Source of the DNA: an uncultured Bdellovibrionales bacterium
Lineage (GTDB): Bacteria > Bdellovibrionota > Bdellovibrionia > Bdellovibrionales > UBA1609
Length of the DNA stretch: 64,000 nt
Assembly: GCA_903833275.1 (NCBI GenBank)
Contig: CAILEP010000007.1
Coordinates: 62,001 to 126,000, forward strand
Reading direction: 5' to 3'
Below the pieces are notes generated by a model that searched no databases, was not told where the DNA came from, and saw only the letters and a program-made list of their open reading frames with translations. Within the stretch, counting starts at the first letter, position 1, and every line of letters starts with the position of its first letter. Below, piece after piece: positions 7,500-15,789 of the stretch. Made by a program: the position numbers and the translations under genes.

Positions 7500-10015
7500 T
7501 GAAAATGCAACGTTGGTTGATGTTTTTGTTATGTGCGGTCGTGGTCGGCGCACCGGGCAGTTTGGTTGTCGCGAAAAACGAAGGTGTGCTTAACAAATTA
7601 TTGGCCCCCGGGCCGTTGATCGAGGGTCACGCCGACCTCGAGGGCTCTGATTGCTTAAAGTGCCATGACGCTGGTAAGGGCGTGCCCGACAGCAAGTGTT
7701 TGGCTTGCCATAAAGAAATTCGCCCGTCTGTAGAGAACAAGCAGGGGTTTCACGGCTTGAACTCAAAAACCTGTCGTGAATGTCATGCTGACCATAAAGG
7801 TCGTGAGTTCAATACGGTGGCGGTTGATCAAAAGACTTTCGATCATGAAAAATTAACGGGCTACACTCTCGAGGGCAAGCACTCGAAATTAAAGTGTGAA
7901 GAATGTCACAAAGAAACCCGTAAAGAAAAACCAATTCGCCAAAATGAAATTCGATTTTTTGGTCGCCAATCGAGCTGTGTGGCCTGTCATAGAAAAGATG
8001 ACGTGCACTTTTTCAAAGACAAATGGGCGAAGAAAGATTGCGCCAGCTGTCACTCGCCCGCGTCTTGGAAAGAAAAAAACCATTTCGACCATTTAAAAGA
8101 AACCAAATACCCTCTGAAGGGTAAGCATCTTAAATTGAAGTGTGCCGAGTGCCATATCGTTAAGGGCACCAAGACCAAGTCAATTTACCAGTGGCCTTCG
8201 TTTAAGACCAAAGAATGCCTTGAGTGCCATGAAAGCCCACATAAAGGCCGTTTGGCTGAGCGTTTTCAAGGCGGTCGTTGTGATAAGTGCCACAACGAAA
8301 CCGAGTGGAAGTTACCGAAGTTTGATCACGCTGTTACGAAGTACCCGCTACATGGCAAGCATGCGCAGCTCAAGTGTGAGGGCTGCCATAAGCAAGATGC
8401 GAAGGTGATCGCACAGCCCGATCGAAAGAACTGGAAATGGTTAGGCCTCAAGTCACAATGCTTATCTTGCCACAAAGACTATCATCGCTTTGGCGCGCAT
8501 GAGATGAAGCGCTTTGCGCCACTCAACTCGTGTACGCCCTGTCACACCGACGTGAAGTGGGATGATATTAAGCACTTTGACCACAACATGAACACGCGAT
8601 TTATGGTTGACGGCAAGCATGACGAATTGAAATGCGAAGAGTGCCATTTGACCAAAGACGCCAAGGCAAAGCCAGTGGTCTGGCTCAAGGTTGGCAACTA
8701 CAATTGGCCGTCGCTTGAAAAGAAGACGTGCGAGAACTGCCATAAAAACCCCCATGTCGGTAAGTTTAGCGAAAAGATTTTGGCCAAAAAGTGCACGTCA
8801 TGTCACATCACTCGGGCTTGGGTGATTATGAAAAACGGCAAAGACTTCGATCACTCTAAGACCCGTTTTGCTTTGACCGGGGCTCATCGCAAGGCGAGCT
8901 GTGCCGAATGTCATTCGCGTGATAAAAAAGAAATCTACAAATTTAAAAATTTTGAACAGAAGTTTTGTATTGATTGCCACGACAGCGTGCACACGAAAAT
9001 GTTTAGCGCCAAATTCAATGCGGCCTCGTGCGCCGAATGTCATGGCACTGATTCGTTCGCCAAGCGCCCGCCCTTTAATCACGACATAACGAGAATGCCG
9101 TTAAAGGGTGCGCACGCAAAAGTAGACTGCGAGCAATGTCATACCCCGAGCAGCTTGAAACTTTTGGTCTTAGCACCAAGCGTAAACAAGAAACAGTACC
9201 CCAAGGGCAAAACGTTTGTGCACGACAAGTTTCAATTCAGTGGTTACAAACAGGGCGAATGCTCGACCTGTCACTCGGACGTTCACAAGGGTCAAGTTGG
9301 GTCTGATTGCCTGAAGTGTCATACTGAAACCGAGTGGAAGTTAAAGGTTTTTGAGCATGACAAGAAAACCAAATACGAATTGCGTGATAAACATAAAGAT
9401 GTTTCGTGCAGCAAGTGTCATTTGCCTGTCAAAGGTGAAACTGTAAAAGAATTCAAGCGCATTGTGCAGGTCATTCGCTATGCACCGATTTCGTCTGAGT
9501 GTAGCGCTTGTCATAAAGATGCGCATAAAGGTAACTTCGGCCCGAGCTGCAAAGAATGTCACTCAGAACGGGGCTGGAAGGTCACGCGCGACTTTCACAA
9601 GAGTTTCACGCTGACCGGCATTCACTTTTCTCTCGATTGTGCCGAGTGCCATCGCGATGGCCGTAAACTCGCCGGTCTTTCGCAGCAGTGTCTCGCTTGT
9701 CATCAAAAAGATGACGTGCACTATGGCACTTTGCCGCGTTGTCAGGATTGCCATCGCCAACAGTTTTGGGAGATTGCGAGCTTTAAACATTCGCTTACGA
9801 TGTTCCCGCTCAGAGGGGCTCATCGTACGCTCGATTGCGCCGTCTGCCACGCGGGTGGGGTTTCGGCGGTCGGGGCCGGGGTTTATCAGGGGCTGTCGAC
9901 AACTTGTCTCGTCTGCCACCAAGCTGACTTTCAATTTGGCCATGTTGCGCCGGGCGGGCACGGGGCCGGCGGGCCTGTTTGCACCGATTGCCATCATAAT
10001 CAGTTTAGATTTTAG
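7499..10015 (+). CDS. 30-haem periplasmic cytochrome c
   Basis: 838 residues with a signal peptide (about 1-26, ending VVAKN) and 30 CXXCH motifs by my count. The protein is built of a repeat in which FDH-x-x-T-x-(Y/F)-x-L-x-G-x-H-x-x-L-x-C-x-x-CH is followed by paired CXXCH motifs and HKG or WK. Histidines in the FDH and GKH positions are likely second axial ligands. The mature protein is Lys- and His-rich, unlike the Thr/Ala-rich 27-haem lipoprotein, so the two are not recent duplicates. It lacks a lipobox and so should be periplasmic. Its coupling to the upstream barrel gene and to a downstream TlpA-like thioredoxin suggests a periplasm-spanning electron wire that needs active haem attachment. 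It might be a wire to the outside or a store of electrons. Confidence 0.87.
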   Translation: MKMQRWLMFLLCAVVVGAPGSLVVAKNEGVLNKLLAPGPLIEGHADLEGSDCLKCHDAGKGVPDSKCLACHKEIRPSVENKQGFHGLNSKTCRECHADHKGREFNTVAVDQKTFDHEKLTGYTLEGKHSKLKCEECHKETRKEKPIRQNEIRFFGRQSSCVACHRKDDVHFFKDKWAKKDCASCHSPASWKEKNHFDHLKETKYPLKGKHLKLKCAECHIVKGTKTKSIYQWPSFKTKECLECHESPHKGRLAERFQGGRCDKCHNETEWKLPKFDHAVTKYPLHGKHAQLKCEGCHKQDAKVIAQPDRKNWKWLGLKSQCLSCHKDYHRFGAHEMKRFAPLNSCTPCHTDVKWDDIKHFDHNMNTRFMVDGKHDELKCEECHLTKDAKAKPVVWLKVGNYNWPSLEKKTCENCHKNPHVGKFSEKILAKKCTSCHITRAWVIMKNGKDFDHSKTRFALTGAHRKASCAECHSRDKKEIYKFKNFEQKFCIDCHDSVHTKMFSAKFNAASCAECHGTDSFAKRPPFNHDITRMPLKGAHAKVDCEQCHTPSSLKLLVLAPSVNKKQYPKGKTFVHDKFQFSGYKQGECSTCHSDVHKGQVGSDCLKCHTETEWKLKVFEHDKKTKYELRDKHKDVSCSKCHLPVKGETVKEFKRIVQVIRYAPISSECSACHKDAHKGNFGPSCKECHSERGWKVTRDFHKSFTLTGIHFSLDCAECHRDGRKLAGLSQQCLACHQKDDVHYGTLPRCQDCHRQQFWEIASFKHSLTMFPLRGAHRTLDCAVCHAGGVSAVGAGVYQGLSTTCLVCHQADFQFGHVAPGGHGAGGPVCTDCHHNQFRF

Positions 10016-10037
10016 TTTTATTTGAAAGGCTCATCGC

Positions 10038-10586
10038 TTGAAAATGCCAGCAACCCGTAAAATTATTTTTGCCGTTTTGCTCATCTTGTTTGTTGCCGGT
10101 GCGGCGACGCTTTTTTTGAAATTTAAAAAACGGGCGTCTGAATCATCAAATTTTTCTGTGCGAGTTGAAGATGGCCTGCCGCCACCCAGCTTGCCCGGCC
10201 AGCGGGCGCCATCCTTTGAGGCCATCACCATGGCGGGGCAGAATTATAAATACAACCCAACCCAAAATGAGCGAACCCTGGTGGTGTTTTGGGCTTCTTG
10301 GTGCCCGCCCTGCGCCGAAGAAACACCGGCGCTTATTGATTTTTCGAAACGCCACAGCAATTGGCAAATCGTGGCTGTCTCGAACGATTCGACAGAGAGA
10401 GAAATTCGTGATTTTTTTAAAATATTTCCGAATTTAAGCCAGCCCAATATCGCGATAGTTTGGGATCTCGAAAGACGAGTCTCAAATGCGTATGGGGTAA
10501 CGGGCTTGCCTGAATCTTTTATGATCGATCAAAAAGGTTTATTGATTCAAAAATTTATCGGCCCAGTCGATTGGAAGAAATTCTAA
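10038..10586 (+). CDS. TlpA/ResA-like membrane-anchored thioredoxin
   Basis: 182 residues. An N-terminal membrane anchor (about 8-27) is followed by a periplasmic thioredoxin-like domain with the active-site motif WASWCPPC (Cys89 and Cys92) and the downstream GLPESFMID segment with the cis-proline region. Proteins of this TlpA/ResA/CcmG type reduce the CXXCH cysteines of apocytochromes c before haem attachment. It starts 22 bases after the 30-haem cytochrome gene, so it is probably co-transcribed and dedicated to maturing the multihaem proteins. Start ATG at 10038; a possible alternative in-frame TTG or GTG upstream was not preferred. Confidence 0.83.
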   Translation: MKMPATRKIIFAVLLILFVAGAATLFLKFKKRASESSNFSVRVEDGLPPPSLPGQRAPSFEAITMAGQNYKYNPTQNERTLVVFWASWCPPCAEETPALIDFSKRHSNWQIVAVSNDSTEREIRDFFKIFPNLSQPNIAIVWDLERRVSNAYGVTGLPESFMIDQKGLLIQKFIGPVDWKKF

Positions 10587-10637
10587 CTTTCGCTCGAGCG
10601 GCGCCATGAAGGGCTCGCGCCGTGGGCGAGTCAGTGA

Positions 10638-11318
10638 CTAGACAATAATCCCGGCGATTTCTTGAAGGCGAGAATGATCGCGAATCTCAACTCGGCGGCC
10701 TATTTGTGCAATAATTTGCTCTTCTTCAAAATGGCCTAAGGTGCGAATAACAGATTCGGGTGTCGTGCCGGCCCAGTCGGCCAATTCTTTTCGGGTAAAT
10801 TTATGTTCGGGGATATTACCGACAAAATAAATTAACGCTTCGGCTACACGGCAGGGCACATCTTTGTCGACCCCACTGAGAAGGCGTGATTGTAGAAGGC
10901 GAAGTTCTTTAAAAGCGTCTGTCATAAATTTAATAGCCAGGTCAGGTGAGTCGCGCAGCACTTGGCGAAAAACTTCACCCTTAAAAGTGCAAGTGCTTGT
11001 ATCTTCAACTGCGGTGGCTGAAAAAGAAACGGGCTGGTTAGCAAGCACTGAGCCTAAGCCCAAGACCTCGCCACCTTTAATAAAGCCAACAGTCACAGAT
11101 TTGCCTTCGCGGCCCATAGTTTCAAGTTTGATAAGGCCCATACGCAAACAAAATACCGACCCGATGTTGTCGTTCTGGTCGAATAGAACTTCGCCTTTTT
11201 TAAAATTGTGCGCGTGTTTGAAATTATCAAACAGGGCCTGATTCTGATTCGAAAGCAGGTGAAAGCCTGTTGTTTGAAAAGATTGACACTGTCGACAGCT
11301 GTGCGGAGTGTTATTCAT
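10638..11318 (-). CDS. Crp/Fnr-family transcription regulator
   Basis: 226 residues. The N-terminal half is a cyclic-nucleotide-binding-type beta-roll (about 20-140, with the GEVLGLGSVL segment). A dimerisation helix follows, then a C-terminal winged helix-turn-helix with TRKELADWAGTTPESVIRTL (about 177-196), typical of Fnr/Crp recognition helices. The N-terminus has C-x-x-C (Cys8, Cys11), but I do not see the full four-Cys set of Escherichia coli Fnr, so an oxygen-sensing Fe-S cluster is uncertain. It faces the cytochrome operon convergently and is the obvious candidate to control it. An ATGA-N6-TCAT palindrome at 11337-11350, just upstream of its start, resembles an imperfect Fnr site and could be autoregulatory. 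Confidence 0.85.
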   Translation of the reverse strand: MNNTPHSCRQCQSFQTTGFHLLSNQNQALFDNFKHAHNFKKGEVLFDQNDNIGSVFCLRMGLIKLETMGREGKSVTVGFIKGGEVLGLGSVLANQPVSFSATAVEDTSTCTFKGEVFRQVLRDSPDLAIKFMTDAFKELRLLQSRLLSGVDKDVPCRVAEALIYFVGNIPEHKFTRKELADWAGTTPESVIRTLGHFEEEQIIAQIGRRVEIRDHSRLQEIAGIIV

Positions 11319-11424
11319 AAAGACCCTCTAGCAACTATGATGCGGGTCATTCAAGCACTTTCTGTTTTAATCGGCAATAGGGTATTAGGGGTGGGCCAAA
11401 TTTTTTTACTTAGCCCCTTCGTAA

Positions 11425-12693
11425 TCAGGGTCGGTCGCCGTAGCGTTTCACTTTGTATCCAGTGCGTAGGTTGCTTGGGTTTACTGATTTATATTTTACA
11501 ATCAGTTTGCCGCCGGGTTCTGGGTTTAATTCAAGATTTGGGTTCAAGTGAACGCTGTTGTTTGTCGGATCGTATTGAAAGCCGATTAGATCAGGCGATG
11601 TTTCGAAGGGGACTTGTTGCATGTTGGGGCAGCCCGGCTGATCTGCTAAGTCAGGCCTTGGGATGCCGTAACAAACCGTAAGCGTGGCGCTCGGGTCGCC
11701 GTTAATCATTGGAACTCCACGAGAAAGTGAAATGACCTTGGGTAGTGTTCGAGTTCGAATCGACTTGCCGATCTCGGCTAATTTGTCGCCAAAAGGTTTA
11801 CATAGCGTCACCACATTTGACTCATCAATCGATGCAAGGTGCAGCAAATCTTCGATTTTTACCGGTGGGCCGCCAGGGTCACGTACGCACGAATTGTCGT
11901 CTGTGGGCACGACGGCGCCGTAGATCATGACCTTCGAGCGGTCACCATTGGCTGAAGCGAGAAGCGAATAGTAGAGCTCGCTAGCGCTACTGCGAGAGTC
12001 GTCCGTTGCATCAGTAACGAAGAAAATTATTTTATATGCGTTTGGGCCAAAGAAAAACCCGCTTTGTCGAGACATTTTGTCCTGAGACAATTTGTCGCCA
12101 CCAGGCAAGTTAAAGGCGGCGGCAACTGGCGAAAACGATTCTTCAAACTCGGGGCCGCCATTCTTTAAAGATTGAACGCCAATATTAATCGTATTTTTTA
12201 AAAGATCTTTGAGGTTAGCGTCGGCCGATGAAATAAAAAATTTATCTTTAACAATCGAATTTGGGCCGTCTTTAACCGGGCGAAATTCGCCGTTCTCAAA
12301 GGTATTCAATTTGTCAGTGCCCGCGAATTTAGTTTTGTAGTTTTGCGAGTCGTAGGTTCTGTGATCGTAAATAGATACAACCGCGAGATGATATTCAATT
12401 GGGTTTTTGCGTGTAAACTCATCGACGAAGCGATTGATGTTGTCGGCCATTTGGGGGTGCAAGAGCATACTGTCAGAGGTGTCGACCACGACAAGTATTT
12501 CAGCTTTCGGGGTTATGTCGAACTGTACACCGCCACCATTTTCAGAAAATTTCTCGTAAGCCGGCTTTGGGTTCATCATATAACTTGTCGGCGGAGAACT
12601 GCAGGCGACTAAAAGCGCAGAGGTCATAGCCACAGGGCCCGCAATTGCCAAAATATTTCTAACGGCATTTACTAGTGTTGCTTGGGTTTTCAT
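11425..12693 (-). CDS. vWA-domain lipoprotein, CglB-like adhesin candidate
   Basis: 422 residues. A lipoprotein signal ends LLVAC with the lipidated Cys at 31. A von Willebrand factor A domain starts at about 64 with a perfect MIDAS motif DTSDS (Asp71, Ser73, Ser75) and a later FFVTDATDD that can supply the MIDAS aspartate. The C-terminal part has several cysteines (NSC, TLC, TVC, PGC) that could form disulfides. Such domains bind a divalent metal and a ligand. It is the last gene of the TolQ/TolR-AgmX operon, with its ATG overlapping the stop of the gene before it by 4 bases. In Myxococcus the gliding adhesin CglB is a vWA lipoprotein of about this size, so a surface adhesin for gliding is a good hypothesis. 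The link is by context and architecture only. Confidence 0.75.
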   Translation of the reverse strand: MKTQATLVNAVRNILAIAGPVAMTSALLVACSSPPTSYMMNPKPAYEKFSENGGGVQFDITPKAEILVVVDTSDSMLLHPQMADNINRFVDEFTRKNPIEYHLAVVSIYDHRTYDSQNYKTKFAGTDKLNTFENGEFRPVKDGPNSIVKDKFFISSADANLKDLLKNTINIGVQSLKNGGPEFEESFSPVAAAFNLPGGDKLSQDKMSRQSGFFFGPNAYKIIFFVTDATDDSRSSASELYYSLLASANGDRSKVMIYGAVVPTDDNSCVRDPGGPPVKIEDLLHLASIDESNVVTLCKPFGDKLAEIGKSIRTRTLPKVISLSRGVPMINGDPSATLTVCYGIPRPDLADQPGCPNMQQVPFETSPDLIGFQYDPTNNSVHLNPNLELNPEPGGKLIVKYKSVNPSNLRTGYKVKRYGDRP

Positions 12694-13499
12694 ATGCTCG
12701 CTCTTTTCTTAGTTATTTTCTTGCCCGAGACATTAAGTGTTGGGCATTCTTTAACCTGAGCTTGATATTTACCAAGTTCATCAAGCCATACTTCGTCATT
12801 AACTTTAAACTTCATAACATCAGAGCCCGAGGCGATCTGCCCCTGTTCGAGGCGGTTGTCATTTTTCTTTGTAAGGCTGATGCGCTCAATCACTTCGGCT
12901 TCAATCACCTGAAGTTTATTGATGACCCCATCAATTTCTTTAAGGCCGTTTCGCCCGTGAAGCTGAAGATTCGGTTTATTAGAGGCCACCTCGGTTTGAA
13001 GGGTGTCGATTCTCGGTTTCATTTGCGTTTTAAATTTTTCGGTGACTTTGAATACAGTGGCGTAATCGCAGATTTTCAAATTTGTTAGGGCAGCCGTAAA
13101 GTAAATTTCGGGGCTTACGCGGTCTGCAAACATTGGCGCCATTGCTGTTTGCAATGTGGCGATGACGTCAGCATATCGACCTTTGCGGCCGAGGGCCTGA
13201 GCCTTCTCATCAATTGAGGTCAGCCAGAAGGCCGATCTCTCGGGGATCTGGTTGTACTCTTCGAGAGCCGCATCTAATTTTTCGGTTTGAAAATAAATTC
13301 GAGCGCGAGTCAGGTGTAACAGATCAGCGGCAATTTGTTTTTTCGTATCAAGTTCGTTCAAAATGGCGAGAGCCTGTGTCGTTTGATTTTTCAAAGCCAA
13401 CTCGAGGGCGCGATCGAAGGCCCCGGCACTGGCGTTCTGTGCAGATGCGCTTTGAATAATAGCGATGGCTAGAATGCGGCCAAGAGTTTTTAAGATCAT
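12690..13499 (-). CDS. Exported helical repeat protein, GltC-like position
   Basis: 269 residues with a signal peptide (about 1-24). The first half is helical and reads like tetratricopeptide repeats (ALELALKNQTTQALAILNEL, LHLTRARIYFQTEKLDAAL, EYNQIPERSAFWLT). The second half is charged and probably coiled-coil, ending in a Lys/Arg-rich tail. It is therefore likely a periplasmic scaffold protein. It overlaps both neighbours by 4 bases (ATGA). In the myxobacterial glt genes a TPR protein (GltC) sits next to the beta-barrels GltA/GltB and the lipoprotein GltK. The same neighbours are found here, so this is the positional counterpart of GltC, though shorter. Confidence 0.6.
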   Translation of the reverse strand: MILKTLGRILAIAIIQSASAQNASAGAFDRALELALKNQTTQALAILNELDTKKQIAADLLHLTRARIYFQTEKLDAALEEYNQIPERSAFWLTSIDEKAQALGRKGRYADVIATLQTAMAPMFADRVSPEIYFTAALTNLKICDYATVFKVTEKFKTQMKPRIDTLQTEVASNKPNLQLHGRNGLKEIDGVINKLQVIEAEVIERISLTKKNDNRLEQGQIASGSDVMKFKVNDEVWLDELGKYQAQVKECPTLNVSGKKITKKRASI

Positions 13500-14266
13500 A
13501 ACAAGAACCCGATTGAAAGTGTGCTTATGACGGTGTTTTCATTGCGCGGGCCACTATAGATTTGATCTGTGTATGATTGATAGCGAACTTCAAATCGACT
13601 CGTTAGATGTTGCGACATCCAGAGGCCGATGCCGCCGCCGGCCGTCCAGGTGCTGGTGCTGCCCGAGTTGAGTACGATTTGCCCTGCTCCGCCTAACAAG
13701 TAGATATCAAATTGCGCAACGCCAAGGTCGAACATGTTGAGCTTACCGTATATCGGGTAGAAGTTGATTACGCCAACAGTTGAGTTCTTCGGGTAGTCGA
13801 CGGCCGGTTGAGTATAGGGTTGACCCAGAGCCGCCGAATTTGAGGCGTCATTAAATACACGCGTGCCTTCAGAGGTCAGTGAGTTTGTGAAGTTGGCATA
13901 GCGTACGCCGACTGACCAATGTGGGTTGATGTGCAGGTCAAGATTGCCGCCTACAGATTGGGTGTTGATATAGGGGTCGCCGCCGCCGACGAGGCCGTAA
14001 TTGAGGCCCATTTCTAATCGCCAGTGGCGATCCACTTCGCGTTTTTGGACGATCTCAGTTTTGTTGGTTGGGCTCAAATATTTGGCGCGACGAACAAGTT
14101 CGGGGTTGCCGCCCAAAGTGTCGATTTTTGATTTCGGGTTGGCATTTTCGCTCTCGGTGGCTTGTTGTGCGGCCGCGCTTGATAGCGACCACGTCAATAC
14201 AACCGCATAACCGATGTAAAGCAGCGCTTTCGTTAACTGCAATGATCTTACTTTCGGTGAATTCAT
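13496..14266 (-). CDS. Outer-membrane beta-barrel, GltA/GltB-like
   Basis: 256 residues with a signal-anchor or signal peptide (about 12-33, ending SSAAAQQ). The mature domain has regular beta-hairpin features (RLEMGLNYGLVGGG, GNLDLHINPHWSVGVRYANF, GGIGLWMSQHLTSRFEVRYQ) and ends in an aromatic/leucine terminal strand (STLSIGFLL), as in 8-stranded OmpA-like barrels. It should sit in the outer membrane. Its size fits the GltA and GltB barrels of the Myxococcus gliding complex. It overlaps the lipoprotein gene upstream and the repeat-protein gene downstream by 4 bases each. Barrel assignment is firm; the gliding role is inferred from the operon. Confidence 0.72.
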   Translation of the reverse strand: MNSPKVRSLQLTKALLYIGYAVVLTWSLSSAAAQQATESENANPKSKIDTLGGNPELVRRAKYLSPTNKTEIVQKREVDRHWRLEMGLNYGLVGGGDPYINTQSVGGNLDLHINPHWSVGVRYANFTNSLTSEGTRVFNDASNSAALGQPYTQPAVDYPKNSTVGVINFYPIYGKLNMFDLGVAQFDIYLLGGAGQIVLNSGSTSTWTAGGGIGLWMSQHLTSRFEVRYQSYTDQIYSGPRNENTVISTLSIGFLL

Positions 14267-15768
14267 GGCTTCGACCCTCCGCTGGCTTTCGTGGCTGCCG
14301 CAGTTGCCTTAATCGGCGAACAATTTGCGGCCTTGCCAGTTAAGCTAACTTTAAAATTTAAATCTTTTTGTTGTTTCGAAGTACCCAAGGTCGATTCTGT
14401 GCTGATAATAAGATTTGTTGTGCCTTCTTTCGCGTCACAGTTGCTGGCCACTTGTACGTGGCAACTTTTTACGCAAGCGCCGGTTTTACAACCCATGATC
14501 TCACCAATGGCGGCTCCACCCGCTTCGCAGGTGAGGCTGAGCTCGACGCCGTCTTGCGCTAATTTCAACGTGGCGTTCGATTTGGTGGCCTCTGCAGTTT
14601 TGCCTTGATCATCGGTATCTTTACCGGCCTTGGTCGGATCACTGATTCGAATTGAGTTCACTTTAACTTCGCCGCGAGCACCATCGGCTTTAATAAAAAA
14701 CTGCTCGCTAATTTGACTGCCAATTTTTGCGCTGGCCGTACCGGCCCCGCCAACAAACTTGGGCTCGCCGGCCTTATCTGTCATATTTACTTTGATAGCG
14801 ATGAGGCGATGTTCGTCCGAAGTTTTTTGACTGTATTCATTGTAGGCCGAAATATAAAACAGCGCTTCGCCGGCAGTGAGCTCGCCTTTTTGAAACTTAG
14901 CCTTAAGGGCTGGAGTACGATCGATTTGCTTCTGAAGTTCGTCAGCAAACGTTCGGGCCTTGAAGTTGATTACATACTCATAGCGAGCGCGGCCTTGGGC
15001 GTCAGCCCCGAGTGATCGGGTCTGAGTGGCATGAAGGTCGGTTGCCGAATAGCCATCCATTTGCGCGAGTTCGAGCGACGGCTCTTGGGGCCCACGCTCA
15101 AAGTTAATTTTCAGATCTTGGGCTTTGTGCAAACCTTTTGCCGCTGCTACAAACTGAATTTTAACGTCTTGGTCGGCGTTAACTTCTGACCCGGGTATTA
15201 ATTTAATCGGATTGGTTTCGCTTTTTTCGATAATGGGCTGGTCTTGCTCTTTATATAACGTAACCGTCAAATCTTTTTTAGCGTAGTAGCCGGCGAGATT
15301 GGCTTTTGAAACAGCCGAGCTTGACGGGTCGAGAACGAAACTCAGTTGTAAATCAAGTGGTCGATTATTTTCAGATGCAGAAAGAAGATTAGTTGCAGGT
15401 GCCCAGCGAAGCGCGAATGAATCGGGGCCAACGCGCGTGAAGGTTGCACCAGCCGGCCCCTTTGTCATAATCACATTGTAGTGCACGCTCGAGTTGTCGT
15501 TAAAAAACAAACGGACCTTGAAGTTAACAGCTGTATTTTCACCTTGGTAAAATACCAGGCTGTCTTGATTGTCTATGCTGAAAAGCTGAGTTTGAGTAGT
15601 CTGATCGGCAGATTGGCGTTGGTAGGCGGGTACTGAATTTTTGAGCGACTCATAGTTTTGCAAAGGGTCTTGGCTTCGAGAGCCGCAGCCGATTGAAAAT
15701 AGAGTGGCTGTTGCAAGGGTGCCTGAGAGCAGCGCGTTCGCAAACAGTGTGTTAAATTTGGTCTTCAT
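14263..15768 (-). CDS. Large lipoprotein, GltK-like position
   Basis: 501 residues. The lipoprotein signal ends FSIGC with the lipidated Cys near residue 28. The rest is beta-rich and soluble with a run of repeated Ig-like or cadherin-like patterns (SVHYNVIMTKGPAGATF, DSFALRWAPATNLLS) and a Cys cluster near 425-460 (CEAGG, CKTGACVKSCHV, SNCDAKEG). The last domain resembles a small disulfide-stabilised module. I do not recognise the family. It lies between the AgmX-like gene and the beta-barrel gene, the place of the lipoprotein GltK in the myxobacterial gene order. An outer-membrane-attached partner of the barrel is likely. Start ATG at 15768 has a clear GAGGAG ribosome-binding site. Confidence 0.6.
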   Translation of the reverse strand: MKTKFNTLFANALLSGTLATATLFSIGCGSRSQDPLQNYESLKNSVPAYQRQSADQTTQTQLFSIDNQDSLVFYQGENTAVNFKVRLFFNDNSSVHYNVIMTKGPAGATFTRVGPDSFALRWAPATNLLSASENNRPLDLQLSFVLDPSSSAVSKANLAGYYAKKDLTVTLYKEQDQPIIEKSETNPIKLIPGSEVNADQDVKIQFVAAAKGLHKAQDLKINFERGPQEPSLELAQMDGYSATDLHATQTRSLGADAQGRARYEYVINFKARTFADELQKQIDRTPALKAKFQKGELTAGEALFYISAYNEYSQKTSDEHRLIAIKVNMTDKAGEPKFVGGAGTASAKIGSQISEQFFIKADGARGEVKVNSIRISDPTKAGKDTDDQGKTAEATKSNATLKLAQDGVELSLTCEAGGAAIGEIMGCKTGACVKSCHVQVASNCDAKEGTTNLIISTESTLGTSKQQKDLNFKVSLTGKAANCSPIKATAAATKASGGSKP

Positions 15769-15789
15769 AAATAACTCCTCAAAAAATTC

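Noticed and set aside
9563-9997. 144-residue frame antisense to the 30-haem cytochrome
   Set aside because: Antisense to CXXCH codons, which rarely form stops on the opposite strand; no ribosome site or domain.
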